From: Nostoc linckia z4
GTDB taxonomy: Bacteria; Cyanobacteriota; Cyanobacteriia; Cyanobacteriales; Nostocaceae
Assembly: GCF_002608075.1 (NCBI RefSeq)
Contig: NZ_LAHA01000001.1
Location: 437,738-501,737 of the forward strand
Reading direction: 5' to 3'
Length of the DNA stretch: 64,000 nucleotides
In this document: one piece after another, positions 17,700 through 27,902 of the stretch
Layout of the letters: every line of letters starts with the position of its first letter
Position numbering within the stretch: position 1 is the stretch's first letter
The notes under the pieces: model-generated
What the model was told of the DNA's origin: nothing
What the model saw: only the letters and a program-made list of their open reading frames with translations
Databases searched by the model: none
Translations under genes and position numbers: made by a program

Positions 17700-18829
17700 T
17701 ACTTAAACAGATTTCCCAAGAATCCTTCTAAACCACCTTTGCCAGTACGGTCTCCTTTAATTTTAGCCAGTTTCTCCAGCAATTCCCTTTCCTCTGGTGT
17801 CACCTTGTTGGGAATATCAATCAATACTGTCAACAGATGATCGCCTCGACTTACTGGATTTCCTAATCTCGGTACGCCGCGATTTTCCAATTTCATCACC
17901 GTATTCGGCTGGGTTCCCGCAGGAATGATTAGTTCCACTGGCCCGTCTACCGTATCCACCTCTAACCGACAACCTAAGATTGCTTGCAAGTAGCTAACTT
18001 TAATTTCCGAGAGAATATTGATGCCATCTCGTTGAAATTCTTCGTCTTCATTGACGAACAAGTAAACGTATAAATCTCCAGCAGGGCCGCCACGTTGACC
18101 CGCATCTCCTTCATTGGAAATCCGCAAGCGTGTGCCATTATCCACCCCAGCCGGAATGGTGATTTTAAGTTTCTTTGTTACTTGATTCGCGCCTTTGCCA
18201 TCACATGCATCACATTTATCTTCAATTACCATCCCTGTTCCATTACAAGTGGGACAAGTGGATACTTGAGTGAAACTACCGAAGGGCGTTCTGGTAACGC
18301 GACGAACTTGACCCGATCCGCTACAAGTTGAACAAGTACGCGGACGAGTTCCTGGTTTTGCACCAGAACCGTTACAAACTTCGCAATTTTCCAAATGGGA
18401 AATGCGGATTTCTTTTTCACCGCCAAATACTGCTTCCCGGAAATCTAACTTTAGGTCTAGCCGCAGGTCATCACCTCGCGCAGGGCCGCTGCGGCGTCTT
18501 TGTTGTTGCGTCGGGCCACCCATACCCCCAGCAAACCCACTAAAAATGCTTTCAAAGATATCGGCAAAGCCGCCCATATCGCCCATATCTTGGAAGCCTA
18601 CACCGGCTCCTGAGACACCCTCCGGCCCAAAGCGATCGTAACGAGCGCGGGTTTCTGGTTCCGAAAGTACTTCATAAGCGCGGTTAATTTCTTTAAAGCG
18701 TTCTTCCGCCCCGGCTTCTTTGTTCACGTCTGGGTGATACTTCCGGGCTAAACGGCGGTAAGCTTGTTTGATTTCTTCTTTGTCGGCGTCACGAGAGACA
18801 CCCAGGATTTCATAATAGTCGCGGGCCAT
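17699..18829 (-). CDS. dnaJ: Chaperone DnaJ (type I Hsp40)
   Basis: A 376-aa protein with a J domain (HPD in [10 protein letters not shown], residues 32-40), a Gly/Phe-rich linker (about 70-115), four zinc repeats [24 protein letters not shown] and CDACDGKG (about 150-215), and the C-terminal substrate-binding domains. It stimulates DnaK ATPase and delivers clients. It lies downstream of dnaK with a 733-bp gap, so it may have its own promoter. Confidence 0.95.
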   Translation of the reverse strand: MARDYYEILGVSRDADKEEIKQAYRRLARKYHPDVNKEAGAEERFKEINRAYEVLSEPETRARYDRFGPEGVSGAGVGFQDMGDMGGFADIFESIFSGFAGGMGGPTQQQRRRSGPARGDDLRLDLKLDFREAVFGGEKEIRISHLENCEVCNGSGAKPGTRPRTCSTCSGSGQVRRVTRTPFGSFTQVSTCPTCNGTGMVIEDKCDACDGKGANQVTKKLKITIPAGVDNGTRLRISNEGDAGQRGGPAGDLYVYLFVNEDEEFQRDGINILSEIKVSYLQAILGCRLEVDTVDGPVELIIPAGTQPNTVMKLENRGVPRLGNPVSRGDHLLTVLIDIPNKVTPEERELLEKLAKIKGDRTGKGGLEGFLGNLFK

Positions 18830-19562
18830 ATAGCAAAGGTAAAAGTTAGAAGGAACAAAGCAGGAGGCAGTAGAACGTTACAGTTACTTGCTACCCTACA
18901 AAAAAGCGTTTTGCCTAAAAAGCGTCTTTAGGAGGGCGGCTTGCCGGAGAATGGGCAGAAGATAAAATTAATTTTTGTTAATAATTGATTTTACCCTTTA
19001 CCTTTTACAAAAATCACCGACAAATCTTGAGCAACAGGTACTTTCCTCGTGGGAGACGACAAAAATTACAGAAACAGTTGTAAACAGAGAAAATCCCTGT
19101 TCAAACTTCTCACTGCCGAGTTTGCTGTCTCTTTTACAATTGTGCTACGTAGGAGAGGAAAACCCCGCCCATCAACCAGAGGGGCTAGCCGCACCATCAG
19201 GTGTGGAAAACCACCCATATGCTTTGGATCGCATCTCAACTAGCACACCGTTTAGCCCACAGTGATTTGCTTCTACAATTTAGCAAACGGCTGGGGTTTT
19301 GTGAAACTTCGCTAAATTTAGCATCAATATATTTAAATATATTAAAGTGTTTTAAGAAAAATCTCAAAATTAGGGAGTGGGCATTGGGGAGGCAGGGGAA
19401 GCAGGGGAAAAGGTTAAAGGTTAAAGGGAAAAGGAATAAATTTAATTCTTTCGCCTTTTCCCCGGTTGGTGAGCTTGCCTGTCCTGAGCTTTGTCGAAGG
19501 GTCGAACCATACCCCTTTCCCTTTCCCCATGCCCCGTTTGCCCCATACCCCATACCCAACCT
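18830..19562. other. Long dnaJ-dnaK spacer, content unclear
   Basis: A 733-bp gap unusual for a chaperone cluster. It holds a GC-rich, structured-looking stretch near 19155-19235 with GAGGGGCTAGCCGCACC and repeats of GGAAAACC, then tandem GGCAGGGGAA/TTAAAGG units and a hairpin-like GGGAAAAGG...CCTTTTCCCC (19388-19465). A palindromic repeat near 19470-19510 contains CTTGCCTGTCCTGAGC. Rightward frames starting near 19219 run into the repeats and are not convincing genes. No CIRCE element (TTAGCACTC) was seen. Confidence 0.4.
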
Positions 19563-21521
19563 TTAATCTATCGCTTCATAATCAGCTTGTGCGGTACTTT
19601 CTTCATCAAAATCAAAGTTGAATTGCGGTATGAGTGTACCGTTCATGGCTGAGTCTATTTCTGGGGTAAACACACTAGCTGAAGGTTGGTCAATTTCGTC
19701 GGTTTGGCTGTTAGCTCGGTTGTAGACATCGGCACCAATGGCAAACAACGTTTGTTGAAAGTCGTCTAGGCGCTGCCGAAATTCCGCCGTGGAAATGCTG
19801 GAGTCAATCATTGCAGCTTGGAGTTGTGTGACTTTTTCACTAGCCAAGGTTTTCATCTGTTCGCCGATGAAGTTACCGTTATCCTTCATGGTGGATTCGT
19901 AACTGAACAACAGGTTATCTGCTTGGTTTTTCAGTTCAACCAATTCTTTACGTCTTCTGTCTTCTTCGGCAAACAATTCTGCTTCTTGGCGCATCCGTTC
20001 GACTTCGTTATTACTTAAACCACCTGTATTGGTAATTCTGATACTCTGTTCTCTACCTGTGCCCTTGTCTTGGGCTGCAACCTTGAGAATTCCATTGACA
20101 TCAATTTCAAAGGATACTTCAATTTGCGGTACACCACGGGGTGATGGGGGAATTCCTGCTAAGAGAAATTTACCGAGACTTTTATTATCTCGTGCCATTG
20201 CCCGTTCGCCTTGGAGGACGTGAATTTCCACAGAAGTTTGTCCATCAACTGCTGTGGAAAATATTTGTGACTTGCTAGTAGGAATTGTGGTGTTACGTTC
20301 AATGATTTTGGTGAATACTTCACCCAAGGTTTCAATCCCCAAAGACAATGGGGTGACATCCAATAGTAAGAGATTATCGACTTCACCACCCAAAACCCCT
20401 GCTTGGATAGCAGCTCCTAATGCTACAGCTTCATCAGGATTGATGGAGCGATCGGGAGCTTTGCCATTGAAAAATTTGATTAAGGCATTTTGGACTGCTG
20501 GAATGCGGGTAGAACCACCCACCAAAATAATCCGATCTATGTTTTGTGGTTTGAGAGCTGCGTCTTTAAGGGCTTGGATCATCGGTTCGATGGTGGCTTC
20601 GATTAATTGCCCTGAAAGTTCTTCAAATTTAGAGCGACTCAGTTCCATCTCCAGATGCTTGGGGCCGCTTTCATCGGCGGTGATAAAAGGCAAATTGATG
20701 GAGGTATTGACCATACTAGAGAGTTCAATCTTTGCCTTTTCTGCTGCTTCCCGTAGACGTTGGAGTGCCATCTTATCTTGGGAAAGGTCGATTTTTTCCT
20801 GCTGCTGGAAGCGTTCGATCATCCAACGCACGATCGCATTATCAAAGTCATCTCCACCCAAATGGTTGTTACCACAAGTCGCCTTAACTTCAAAAACACC
20901 ATCCCCAAGTTGCAGAATCGACACGTCGAAGGTTCCTCCTCCCAAGTCGAAGACTAAAATTAACTGTTCTTGCTCTTGTTTATCTAATCCGAAAGCTAAA
21001 GCCGCAGCCGTTGGTTCATTAATGATTCGTAATACTTCTAATCCGGCAATAGTACCGGCATCTTTTGTTGCCTGTCTTTGGGCATCTGTAAAATATGCTG
21101 GTACGGTAATCACTGCCTGAGTGACAGCTTCTCCTAAAAAGTTTTCCGCATCCTGCTTCAGCTTTTGCAGGATCATGGCAGATATTTCTTGTGGCGTAAA
21201 ATTTTTTGAGCGAATTTGCACATCAACGGTATCGTCTCGACCTTTGACACAGTTGTATGGTACGCGATCGCGTTCTACTTCAGTATCTTCCCAACGCCGA
21301 CCGATGAATCTTTTAATACTGTAAATTGTGTTTTCGGCATTGGTTACCGCTTGGCGCTTTGCCAGTTGACCCACCAAGCGATCGCCACCCTTGCCAAATC
21401 CCACAATACTTGGAGTAGTTCGTCCCCCTTCAGAATTGGAGATTACAAGTGGTTGACCGCCCTCCAAAACTGCGACGCAACTGTTAGTAGTGCCTAAGTC
21501 GATCCCAATAACTTTTCCCAT
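19563..21521 (-). CDS. dnaK: Chaperone DnaK (Hsp70)
   Basis: A 652-aa Hsp70. Seen: [13 protein letters not shown] at the start, [13 protein letters not shown] near 195, [11 protein letters not shown] near 335, and the substrate-binding domain with VTPLSLGIE and [13 protein letters not shown]. The C terminus is acidic ([18 protein letters not shown]), as in cyanobacterial DnaK paralogues. Cyanobacteria usually carry several DnaK copies; I do not assign a number. It lies between grpE and dnaJ, consistent with a shared folding machine. Confidence 0.96.
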   Translation of the reverse strand: MGKVIGIDLGTTNSCVAVLEGGQPLVISNSEGGRTTPSIVGFGKGGDRLVGQLAKRQAVTNAENTIYSIKRFIGRRWEDTEVERDRVPYNCVKGRDDTVDVQIRSKNFTPQEISAMILQKLKQDAENFLGEAVTQAVITVPAYFTDAQRQATKDAGTIAGLEVLRIINEPTAAALAFGLDKQEQEQLILVFDLGGGTFDVSILQLGDGVFEVKATCGNNHLGGDDFDNAIVRWMIERFQQQEKIDLSQDKMALQRLREAAEKAKIELSSMVNTSINLPFITADESGPKHLEMELSRSKFEELSGQLIEATIEPMIQALKDAALKPQNIDRIILVGGSTRIPAVQNALIKFFNGKAPDRSINPDEAVALGAAIQAGVLGGEVDNLLLLDVTPLSLGIETLGEVFTKIIERNTTIPTSKSQIFSTAVDGQTSVEIHVLQGERAMARDNKSLGKFLLAGIPPSPRGVPQIEVSFEIDVNGILKVAAQDKGTGREQSIRITNTGGLSNNEVERMRQEAELFAEEDRRRKELVELKNQADNLLFSYESTMKDNGNFIGEQMKTLASEKVTQLQAAMIDSSISTAEFRQRLDDFQQTLFAIGADVYNRANSQTDEIDQPSASVFTPEIDSAMNGTLIPQFNFDFDEESTAQADYEAID

Positions 21522-21843
21522 ATTTACCAGTATTTTTACTGAGTTTTTATGCTGTAATTATGATGTCGCGGATTAATTTTTGTTGCTGCGAACCAAGGTT
21601 AGCTCAAAACTTCAGCATTTAGGAATGGGGGTAAGGAAAAAAGACGCGGGGATGAGAGGACGCGGGGACGCAAAGACACGGAGAGTTCATTAAGAGCCAC
21701 CGCGTCTCCCACTCTCTGCATCTTCTTTCCCCGCGTCCCCGCGTCTCCCACTCTCCGCGTCTTCCTCATTCCCCTCATCTTCCAATACTCAGTAATGATG
21801 CTCGCCTCTGCTAGAACCCATCAGCGAGGCGAGCCGTTACAGT
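21522..21843. other. dnaK-grpE spacer with short tandem repeats
   Basis: The 322-bp gap contains GACGCGGGG/CCGCGTCTCC tracts at about 21635-21775 arranged as an inverted pair, able to fold into a large imperfect hairpin. The same motif type is inserted inside the STAND NTPase gene. Confidence 0.6.
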
Positions 21844-22593
21844 TTAACTGAAGGCTTGACTCGACTGATCGTCTGGTGCAGCAGGTGTATCTTCCTTGGG
21901 AGCAGCTACTTTGACCATTGCATGGCGCAGCACGCGATCGCCCAAGTAATATCCGCGCACTAACTCTTCTAACACTGTTCCTTCAGGATGTTCATCCGTA
22001 GGTTCCCGCATTACTGCTTCGTGCAGGTTGGGATCGAATTCTTGACCTTCGGGACGCATTGGTGAAACACCCAAACGTTTAAGGGTATCTACTAATTGTT
22101 TATAAACACCTTGGTAACTTTTATGGATAGTCATTTCCCCATCGGATTGGGGTTTGAGGTGCGATCGCGCCCGCTCAAAATTATCCACCACTGGCAACAA
22201 CTCCAGAATCGTGTTCCGCCTCATCTGTGCCTCTAGCTCTTCTTTTTCTTTGCTAGTGCGTTTGCGGTAATTCTCAAAATCAGCGGCAATCCGCATATAT
22301 TGAGTACTACGTTCTTCTAGTTGTACTTTGAGAGACTCGATTTGTTGAGTCAGTTCTGCTAAAGCTGCTGTTTGTAGTTCAGCTTTCTCACTGGCAGCGA
22401 CGCCATTTTCTTGACCAAAAGTAGCCGTATCCGCCGTTACATTGGTTTGGGCTGACACTTGCTCAGTAACTTCGCTGCCAGATTCATTGGAATTGATTGG
22501 GGCTGGGGAGTCGCTTTTCATTGCTTGCTTTACCTCTGTTGGTTCACCCAATTGCTGGCTTGTATTGTTTATCTGTTTATTTTCATCCATCAT
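21844..22593 (-). CDS. grpE: Nucleotide exchange factor GrpE
   Basis: A 249-aa protein, longer than bacterial norm because of an acidic, Ser/Thr-rich N terminus of about 75 residues. The long coiled-coil helix ([32 protein letters not shown]) and the C-terminal beta-wing ([23 protein letters not shown] [27 protein letters not shown]) are clear. It releases ADP from DnaK. First of the cluster grpE-dnaK-dnaJ-tusA-rsgA. The start is the first of two adjacent ATG codons; the second is equally possible. Confidence 0.93.
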   Translation of the reverse strand: MMDENKQINNTSQQLGEPTEVKQAMKSDSPAPINSNESGSEVTEQVSAQTNVTADTATFGQENGVAASEKAELQTAALAELTQQIESLKVQLEERSTQYMRIAADFENYRKRTSKEKEELEAQMRRNTILELLPVVDNFERARSHLKPQSDGEMTIHKSYQGVYKQLVDTLKRLGVSPMRPEGQEFDPNLHEAVMREPTDEHPEGTVLEELVRGYYLGDRVLRHAMVKVAAPKEDTPAAPDDQSSQAFS

Positions 22594-22796
22594 TGTCTAA
22601 TGATTCCAGATGCTTTTTATGGCACTACATCCCCATAGTTTGCAACTGTCGTCATTGACGACTTGCAACTGAGGCTGATTTTATTGCCAACAAGTTCCTG
22701 GAGTGATGTCACCGTCATCTTATTGTGACAAAAGGTGAACACGCTAGTTGAAATACTCCTAGTGCGGTAACCCGAACGATTGACACTCCTGAGCCG
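22594..22796. other. grpE upstream region and probable right end of the TnpB element
   Basis: About 200 bp between grpE and tnpB. A TCAA preceded by CAGGAGTG (on the minus strand, ending near 22780) lies directly downstream of tnpB and is a candidate 3' end of its guide RNA. No CIRCE element is visible for grpE. Confidence 0.35.
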
Positions 22797-24150
22797 TTAT
22801 GCAGAGGATTCTTGCTTCACAGGGATTCCGACGAATTTACCCTCAGCAAGCATCTTGACCATGTGCCCCACGGCTGCAAGTCCCCTCTGGAGAACTACTT
22901 GTGCAGCGGCGACATCCCTATGGGTTGTATAGCCGCAATTTGAGCAATTATGAATACGCTCTGATAAATCTTTTTTGCCTGTCACGCTTTGGCAGTTTGG
23001 GCAGATTTGGCTTGTTTTACGGCTATCTACTTTTTGAAAATAGACGCTACGCTTAAAACAAATCCGATCCAAAATACTGAAAAATTGCCCAAATCCTGCA
23101 TCTAGACAGTGCTTGCCCAACATCCCACGGGATAGTCCGACAAGGTTTAAGTCCTCAATAAAAACCATCCCACTATCGTTGCAGATTTGATGAGATAGCT
23201 TTGTGTGCCAATCCTTGCGGCAGTTGGCAACGTATTCATACAGTGAAGCAACTTTTCTTTGGGCTTTACGCCAATTGTTTGAGCCTATACGTTTTCTCTT
23301 AACGCGCTGTTGCAGCAATTTAAGCTTGCGTTCGGCATCAACAAAAAACTTTGGACGCTTAACTAAAAGACCATTAGAAGTTGCAACAAAATTAGTTAAA
23401 CCTACATCAATTCCTACTGCTTCCCCGTGTGGCAACCTTTCTGGTATGGATACATCCCATTGAATGGTTAACATCACATACCATCCAGAAACTTTTCTTG
23501 CCACACGCGCTTGCTTGATAATTCCACCATCAGGAATGCTTCGTGATTGACGAACTTTTACAGCACCAATTACAGGCAATTTTACCTGACCATTGGTTAG
23601 CGGATTTTGCCCTAATTGCGGGAAACAAAAAGACCGCATCCGTCCTGGTTTTTTAAATCTTGGGAACCCATGATTTTGTTCCCACATACTCACAAAAGCT
23701 TTTTCAAGTCGCCTCAATGTTTGCTGTAAAGACTGAGCATTAACTCGTTTTAAATATTCATTTTCTTGACGTGCAGCAGTTAAAGATTTGCACTGGCTTG
23801 CAAATGTTGGGCGCGATGCCTCAGCAGGAATGATATAGCAGCTATGGACGCTACAAGCGTTTACCTGACAACTACGGGACTTATACCAGTCTTTACGTTC
23901 AGCTAAAGCATGGTTGTAAACCCGTCTATGAGTTTCTATCCATTCTTCAAACAGTAATATTTGTTTTTGTGTTGGTTTTAGCTTGAATTCGTAAGTCAGG
24001 TTAAACACGCTTGTGACCTCCCGACTCTATTTTACTACAATTCTAAAAATCGATGGTTCGGTTAGTAGAATAACATTGCTCGTAAGCGGGCGAGGCTTTA
24101 ACCCTAGTTTTTCGCTAGCGTAACTCCAGGAGTAAGTATTTTGCAAGAGT
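22700..24150 (-). mobile_element. IS200/IS605-type element carrying tnpB only (ends approximate)
   Basis: A single tnpB without tnpA, as in IS1341-type elements. Ends cannot be fixed by eye. Candidate sub-terminal motifs are AAATACTCC on one side (22750) and GGAGTAAGTATTT on the other (24129), which are partly inverted. It lies between grpE and pilB and interrupts neither gene. Confidence 0.5.
22797..24008 (-). CDS. tnpB: RNA-guided endonuclease TnpB family protein
   Basis: A 403-aa TnpB, full family length. Seen: N-terminal FKLKPTQKQ and YNHALAERKDWY, the RuvC-I Asp in GIDVGLTNFVA near residue 198, the RuvC-II Glu in FIEDLNLVGLSRG near 285, the zinc ribbon CPNCQSV...CSNCGY near 338-360, and the RuvC-III Asp in THRDVAAAQVVLQRG. 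All three catalytic residues are present, so it is predicted to be active. Known TnpB proteins use an RNA made from the end of their own gene and the element's right end to cut DNA and keep the element. The upper border of this gene's start is the ATG at 24008. Confidence 0.93.
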   Translation of the reverse strand: MFNLTYEFKLKPTQKQILLFEEWIETHRRVYNHALAERKDWYKSRSCQVNACSVHSCYIIPAEASRPTFASQCKSLTAARQENEYLKRVNAQSLQQTLRRLEKAFVSMWEQNHGFPRFKKPGRMRSFCFPQLGQNPLTNGQVKLPVIGAVKVRQSRSIPDGGIIKQARVARKVSGWYVMLTIQWDVSIPERLPHGEAVGIDVGLTNFVATSNGLLVKRPKFFVDAERKLKLLQQRVKRKRIGSNNWRKAQRKVASLYEYVANCRKDWHTKLSHQICNDSGMVFIEDLNLVGLSRGMLGKHCLDAGFGQFFSILDRICFKRSVYFQKVDSRKTSQICPNCQSVTGKKDLSERIHNCSNCGYTTHRDVAAAQVVLQRGLAAVGHMVKMLAEGKFVGIPVKQESSA

Positions 24151-24243
24151 GGCGCTGAATTTGATTCACCCCTCTTATGAATTTATGGATCGGGTTTTTA
24201 ATGGGTTAGTACTTAAAATTTAACGATTCACGCCTAATGTGAA

Positions 24244-24375
24244 TTAAATAGGTTGAGATTGGAAAGTGAGAACATTAATACCAAAACGACGACGAAGCAA
24301 TAAACGTAGTGTGTGAGATGCAATTTTGGCAGCAATGTGTACACAAAAGCCATCGCAAAGAACCAATATTTTCAA
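24244..24375 (-). CDS. Possible 43-aa small protein
   Basis: A TTG-initiated frame of 43 codons encodes a basic, Leu-rich peptide (ILVLCDGFCVHIAAKIASH then LRLLLRRRFGINVLTFQ). It reads like real protein more than random sequence, but the start is not ATG, no clear ribosome binding site is seen, and a stop lies closely upstream. It could be a small gene or a remnant between the TnpB element and pilB. Confidence 0.25.
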   Translation of the reverse strand: MKILVLCDGFCVHIAAKIASHTLRLLLRRRFGINVLTFQSQPI

Positions 24376-24518
24376 GTTAATCGTCAACAGTCAACCATCA
24401 ACATGAAATTCCATTATCTTGTCTTCTTCTGGTGAGAAGTTTTTTGAGCGATGAGAATTCTGTGTCCCATGCTGGGAATACTCTAACCAGAGGTTTTCCC
24501 AAATCAATTGCTCCCTTT
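24376..24518. other. pilB upstream region
   Basis: Contains a GTCAACAGTCAACCATCAAC tract (24383-24402) and an in-frame GTG at 24432 that would add 29 residues to PilB. No promoter could be defined. Confidence 0.4.
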
Positions 24519-26531
24519 ATGACTCAATCGTCACCACAACGGCGCAGTACCGCTCTAACTACTAGAACAGAGTTTTCGCCCTTTGGCAACAAGCTAGTGC
24601 AATCTGGCTATGTTAATAGCGAACAGATGAGACAGGCACTAATTGAAAGCCGTAAATCCGGTAGACCACTAACGGAAGTATTAGAGTCAATTACTGGTCA
24701 ACAACTATCACCAGAACTGCTCAGGCAATACAAAAAACAACAGCTATTTGAACTAAAAATACTCTACGGTGTTGAGTTCCTCGATCCGGAAGTCAACTCC
24801 TTTGCCGGCACGATGGTGGGTAACCTGATTGATACCTTGATTCCAGTGGATATCTGCCGTCGTCATCGTTTGGTGCCACTGTCCAAACACGAAGACCAAA
24901 CCCCGCCTTCAGTTTTGGTGGCGATGGTTGCTCCAGATAATCTGGAGGCTTGCGACGACCTCAATCGCATCTTGCGACCCCAGGGCTTGGCATTGCAGCG
25001 GATGGTGATTACACAGGAGGATTACCAACAGGTAATCAACCAATATTTGGATGACCTGGCTGTTCGGCAAAAGCACCTAGAACGAGAAAGCTCTACAGAT
25101 ATTAGTCAGGATTTAGAAAATCTCGGAAATCTCGACATTGAAGATGCTCCTGAGGAGATGGAGGCCGATCTAGGGGCAGCAATGAAGGGCGCTGAAGATG
25201 CCCCAGTTATTAACCTTGTCAACAGAATCCTCGCTAAAGCGCTGCATGAAAAAGTTTCCGATATTCATGTGGAACCACAAGAAGAAAACTTACGCATTCG
25301 CTTTCGTAAAGATGGAGTGCTGCGTGAAGCTTTCCCGCTGATGCCGAAAAAAATCATCCCGGCGGTGACAGCCCGATTTAAAATCATCTCTAACCTAGAC
25401 ATTGCCGAGAGGCGTTTACCCCAAGATGGACGCATCCGTCGGATGTTTGAGGGACGCAAAGTAGATTTCCGTGTAAATACCTTACCCAGTCGCTACGGGG
25501 AAAAGGTGGTGCTGCGGATTTTGGATAATTCTTCTACCCAACTCGGATTGAATAAATTAATTACAGATCCAGAGACTTTACACATTGTCCAGGATATGGT
25601 TAGCCGTCCCTTTGGTCTAATTTTGGTGACTGGGCCGACTGGTTCCGGTAAAACAACCTCGCTGTATTCGGCGCTGGCGGAAAAGAACGATCCGGGAATT
25701 AATATCAGTACTGTAGAAGACCCGATCGAATACAGTCTTCCAGGGATTACTCAAGTACAGGTGATTCGAGAAAAAGGGCTGGATTTTGCTACAGCATTGC
25801 GGGCTTTCTTGCGACAAGATCCAGATGTATTACTGGTGGGTGAAACGCGGGACAAGGAAACAGCAAAAACAGCGATTGAGGCTGCTTTAACTGGTCACTT
25901 AGTATTAACTACCTTACATACCAATGATGCCCCAGGAGCGATCGCTCGTTTGGGAGAAATGGGGATTGAGCCTTTCATGGTTTCTAGTTCCTTAATTGGT
26001 GTTTTGGCTCAACGTTTGGTGCGACGGGTATGTTCTGAATGTCGGATTCCCTACACTCCGACAACTGAGGAATTGGCACGTTATGGTCTGTCAGCGTCCT
26101 CTGAAGTGGAAGTCACTTTCTACAAAGCCAACACTTTAACATTAGAAGCGATCGCAGAAGCCAAAACCAAAAATCAGCTTTGCCCAACCTGTAATGGCGT
26201 CGGCTACAAAGGGCGTTGTGGCGTTTATGAAGTCATGCGAGTCACCGAAAACCTCCAAACCCTAATCAACGAAGAAGCACCCACAGAACGTATCAAAGAA
26301 GTGGCGGTAGAAGAAGGGATGAAAACTTTGCTGGCTTACAGTCTGGACTTAGTACGTCAAGGCTCCACTACCCTCGAAGAAGTAGAACGGGTGACCTTTA
26401 CAGATACGGGTTTGGAAGCAGAATTAAAAGCCAAACGTAAGACAGGTCTTACCTGTCGGACTTGTGATGCCACCTTGAAACCAGAATGGCTAGATTGTCC
26501 CTACTGTCTGACATCTCGTTTTCAAGATTAG
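24519..26531 (+). CDS. pilB: Type IV pilus extension ATPase PilB
   Basis: A 670-aa hexameric motor protein (from the ATG at 24519, MTQSSPQRRS; a GTG at 24432 is the alternative). Seen: the N-terminal GspE-like domain, Walker A GPTGSGKTTS near residue 372, an Asp box ISTVEDPIEY, Walker B DPDVLLVGETRD, the His box TGHLVLTTLHTNDA, and the zinc cysteines CSEC/CPTCNGVGYKGRCG. After the usual end it carries an extra CRTC-x10-CPYC pair, a second zinc-ribbon-like tail. It powers pilus extension and pairs with pilT and pilC downstream. Confidence 0.95.
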   Translation: MTQSSPQRRSTALTTRTEFSPFGNKLVQSGYVNSEQMRQALIESRKSGRPLTEVLESITGQQLSPELLRQYKKQQLFELKILYGVEFLDPEVNSFAGTMVGNLIDTLIPVDICRRHRLVPLSKHEDQTPPSVLVAMVAPDNLEACDDLNRILRPQGLALQRMVITQEDYQQVINQYLDDLAVRQKHLERESSTDISQDLENLGNLDIEDAPEEMEADLGAAMKGAEDAPVINLVNRILAKALHEKVSDIHVEPQEENLRIRFRKDGVLREAFPLMPKKIIPAVTARFKIISNLDIAERRLPQDGRIRRMFEGRKVDFRVNTLPSRYGEKVVLRILDNSSTQLGLNKLITDPETLHIVQDMVSRPFGLILVTGPTGSGKTTSLYSALAEKNDPGINISTVEDPIEYSLPGITQVQVIREKGLDFATALRAFLRQDPDVLLVGETRDKETAKTAIEAALTGHLVLTTLHTNDAPGAIARLGEMGIEPFMVSSSLIGVLAQRLVRRVCSECRIPYTPTTEELARYGLSASSEVEVTFYKANTLTLEAIAEAKTKNQLCPTCNGVGYKGRCGVYEVMRVTENLQTLINEEAPTERIKEVAVEEGMKTLLAYSLDLVRQGSTTLEEVERVTFTDTGLEAELKAKRKTGLTCRTCDATLKPEWLDCPYCLTSRFQD

Positions 26532-26630
26532 TCATTCGTCATTAGTCATTAGTCATTAGTCATTAGTTAATGCTTAGTAACTTAAAACAACTGACAAATG
26601 ACAAATAACAAAAGACAAATAACAAACATT
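26528..26630. repeat. Short tandem repeats between pilB and pilT
   Basis: GTCATTA heptamers (26531-26572) followed by ACAAATAACAAA-type units. They fill the spacer up to the pilT ribosome binding site (AAAAGGAAGC before 26647). Confidence 0.8.
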
Positions 26631-26646
26631 AAAAGGAAGCAAAACT

Positions 26647-27774
26647 ATGGAAATGATGATTGAAGACTTGATGGAGCAGATGATTGAAATGGGAGGTTCA
26701 GATCTGCATTTATCCGCAGGTTTGCCTCCTTACTTCCGCATCAGTGGCAAACTCACTCCCATAGGTGAGCATGTGTTGACAGCAGATCAGTGTCAAAGGC
26801 TGATTTTTAGTATGCTCAACAATACCCAGCGTAAAACTTTAGAGCAAACCTGGGAATTAGATTGTTCTTATGGTGTTAAAGGCCTGGCTCGGTTCCGGGT
26901 GAATGTTTATAAAGAACGTGGTGCTTATGCTGCTTGTTTACGGGCATTAAGTTCTAAGATTCCTAACTTTGAAAAATTAGGTCTGCCTGATGTAGTGCGG
27001 GAAATGTCCGATAAGCCCAGAGGATTAATTTTGGTGACGGGCCCTACAGGTTCCGGGAAAACAACAACCCTAGCGGCAATGATTGACTTAATTAACCGCA
27101 CTAAAGCAGAGCATATATTAACAGTAGAAGACCCCATTGAATTCGTATACGAACCAATTAAAAGTTTAGTTCACCAACGGCAATTGGGCGAAGATACCAA
27201 GAGTTTTGCTAATGCTTTGAAAGCAGCTTTACGGGAAGACCCAGATATTATTCTAGTGGGGGAAATGCGGGATTTGGAAACAATTTCCTTGGCAATTTCC
27301 GCAGCAGAAACAGGACACTTAGTATTCGGTACGCTACATACTAGTTCTGCTGCACAAACCGTTGACCGGATTATCGACGTTTTTCCCCATGAAAGACAAA
27401 CTCAAGTGCGGGTACAATTATCAAACTCTTTAGTAGCAGTATTTAGCCAAACATTAGTTTCTAAGAAAAATCCCAAACCCGGTGAATATGGTCGGGTAAT
27501 GGCTCAAGAAATTTTAATTGTAACTCCAGCTATTTCTAACTTAATTCGAGAAGGTAAAACATCACAAATTTACTCAGCCATTCAAACCGGCGGCAAGTTA
27601 GGAATGCAAACTCTAGAGAAAGTTTTAGCCGACTATTACAAAGCTGGAACAATCTCCTTTGAAGCAGCAATGTCTAAAACTTCTAAACCAGATGAAATCC
27701 AACGTCTCATCGGTGGTTCTACACCACCACCAGCAGGTGCAAAACCGGGAGCCGGGGCTGTTAAAGCACATTAA
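26647..27774 (+). CDS. pilT: Type IV pilus retraction ATPase PilT
   Basis: A 375-aa motor with Walker A GPTGSGKTTT near residue 134, Asp box ILTVEDPIEF, Walker B DPDIILVGEMRD, His box TGHLVFGTLHTSSAAQTVDRI, and AIRNLIREGK-like AISNLIREGKTSQI at the C terminus. PilT disassembles the pilus and allows twitching and DNA uptake. The start has a good AGGAAG ribosome binding site. The last 25 residues are Pro/Ala/Gly rich. Confidence 0.96.
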   Translation: MEMMIEDLMEQMIEMGGSDLHLSAGLPPYFRISGKLTPIGEHVLTADQCQRLIFSMLNNTQRKTLEQTWELDCSYGVKGLARFRVNVYKERGAYAACLRALSSKIPNFEKLGLPDVVREMSDKPRGLILVTGPTGSGKTTTLAAMIDLINRTKAEHILTVEDPIEFVYEPIKSLVHQRQLGEDTKSFANALKAALREDPDIILVGEMRDLETISLAISAAETGHLVFGTLHTSSAAQTVDRIIDVFPHERQTQVRVQLSNSLVAVFSQTLVSKKNPKPGEYGRVMAQEILIVTPAISNLIREGKTSQIYSAIQTGGKLGMQTLEKVLADYYKAGTISFEAAMSKTSKPDEIQRLIGGSTPPPAGAKPGAGAVKAH

Positions 27775-27775
27775 T

Positions 27776-27885
27776 CGGTGGATGGGGAGATGAAGGAAAT
27801 GAGGGAGACAAGGGAGACAAAGAGAATAACTCTTAACTCTTAACTCCTAACTCCTAACTCCCAACACCCAATAACTAACAACTAT
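27776..27885. repeat. Short tandem repeats between pilT and pilC
   Basis: GGGAGACAA units followed by AACTCCTAACTCC units. Same motifs as in other spacers of the window. Confidence 0.8.
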
Positions 27886-27902
27886 TTTGAATTTATTTGT
27901 TT

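Noticed and set aside
20254..21120. A 288-codon frame opposite dnaK
   Set aside because: It is a shadow of the highly conserved dnaK coding strand; no start signal or family similarity.
22594..22796. A CIRCE heat-shock operator before grpE
   Set aside because: No TTAGCACTC-N9-GAGTGCTAA pattern was found there or before dnaK or dnaJ.
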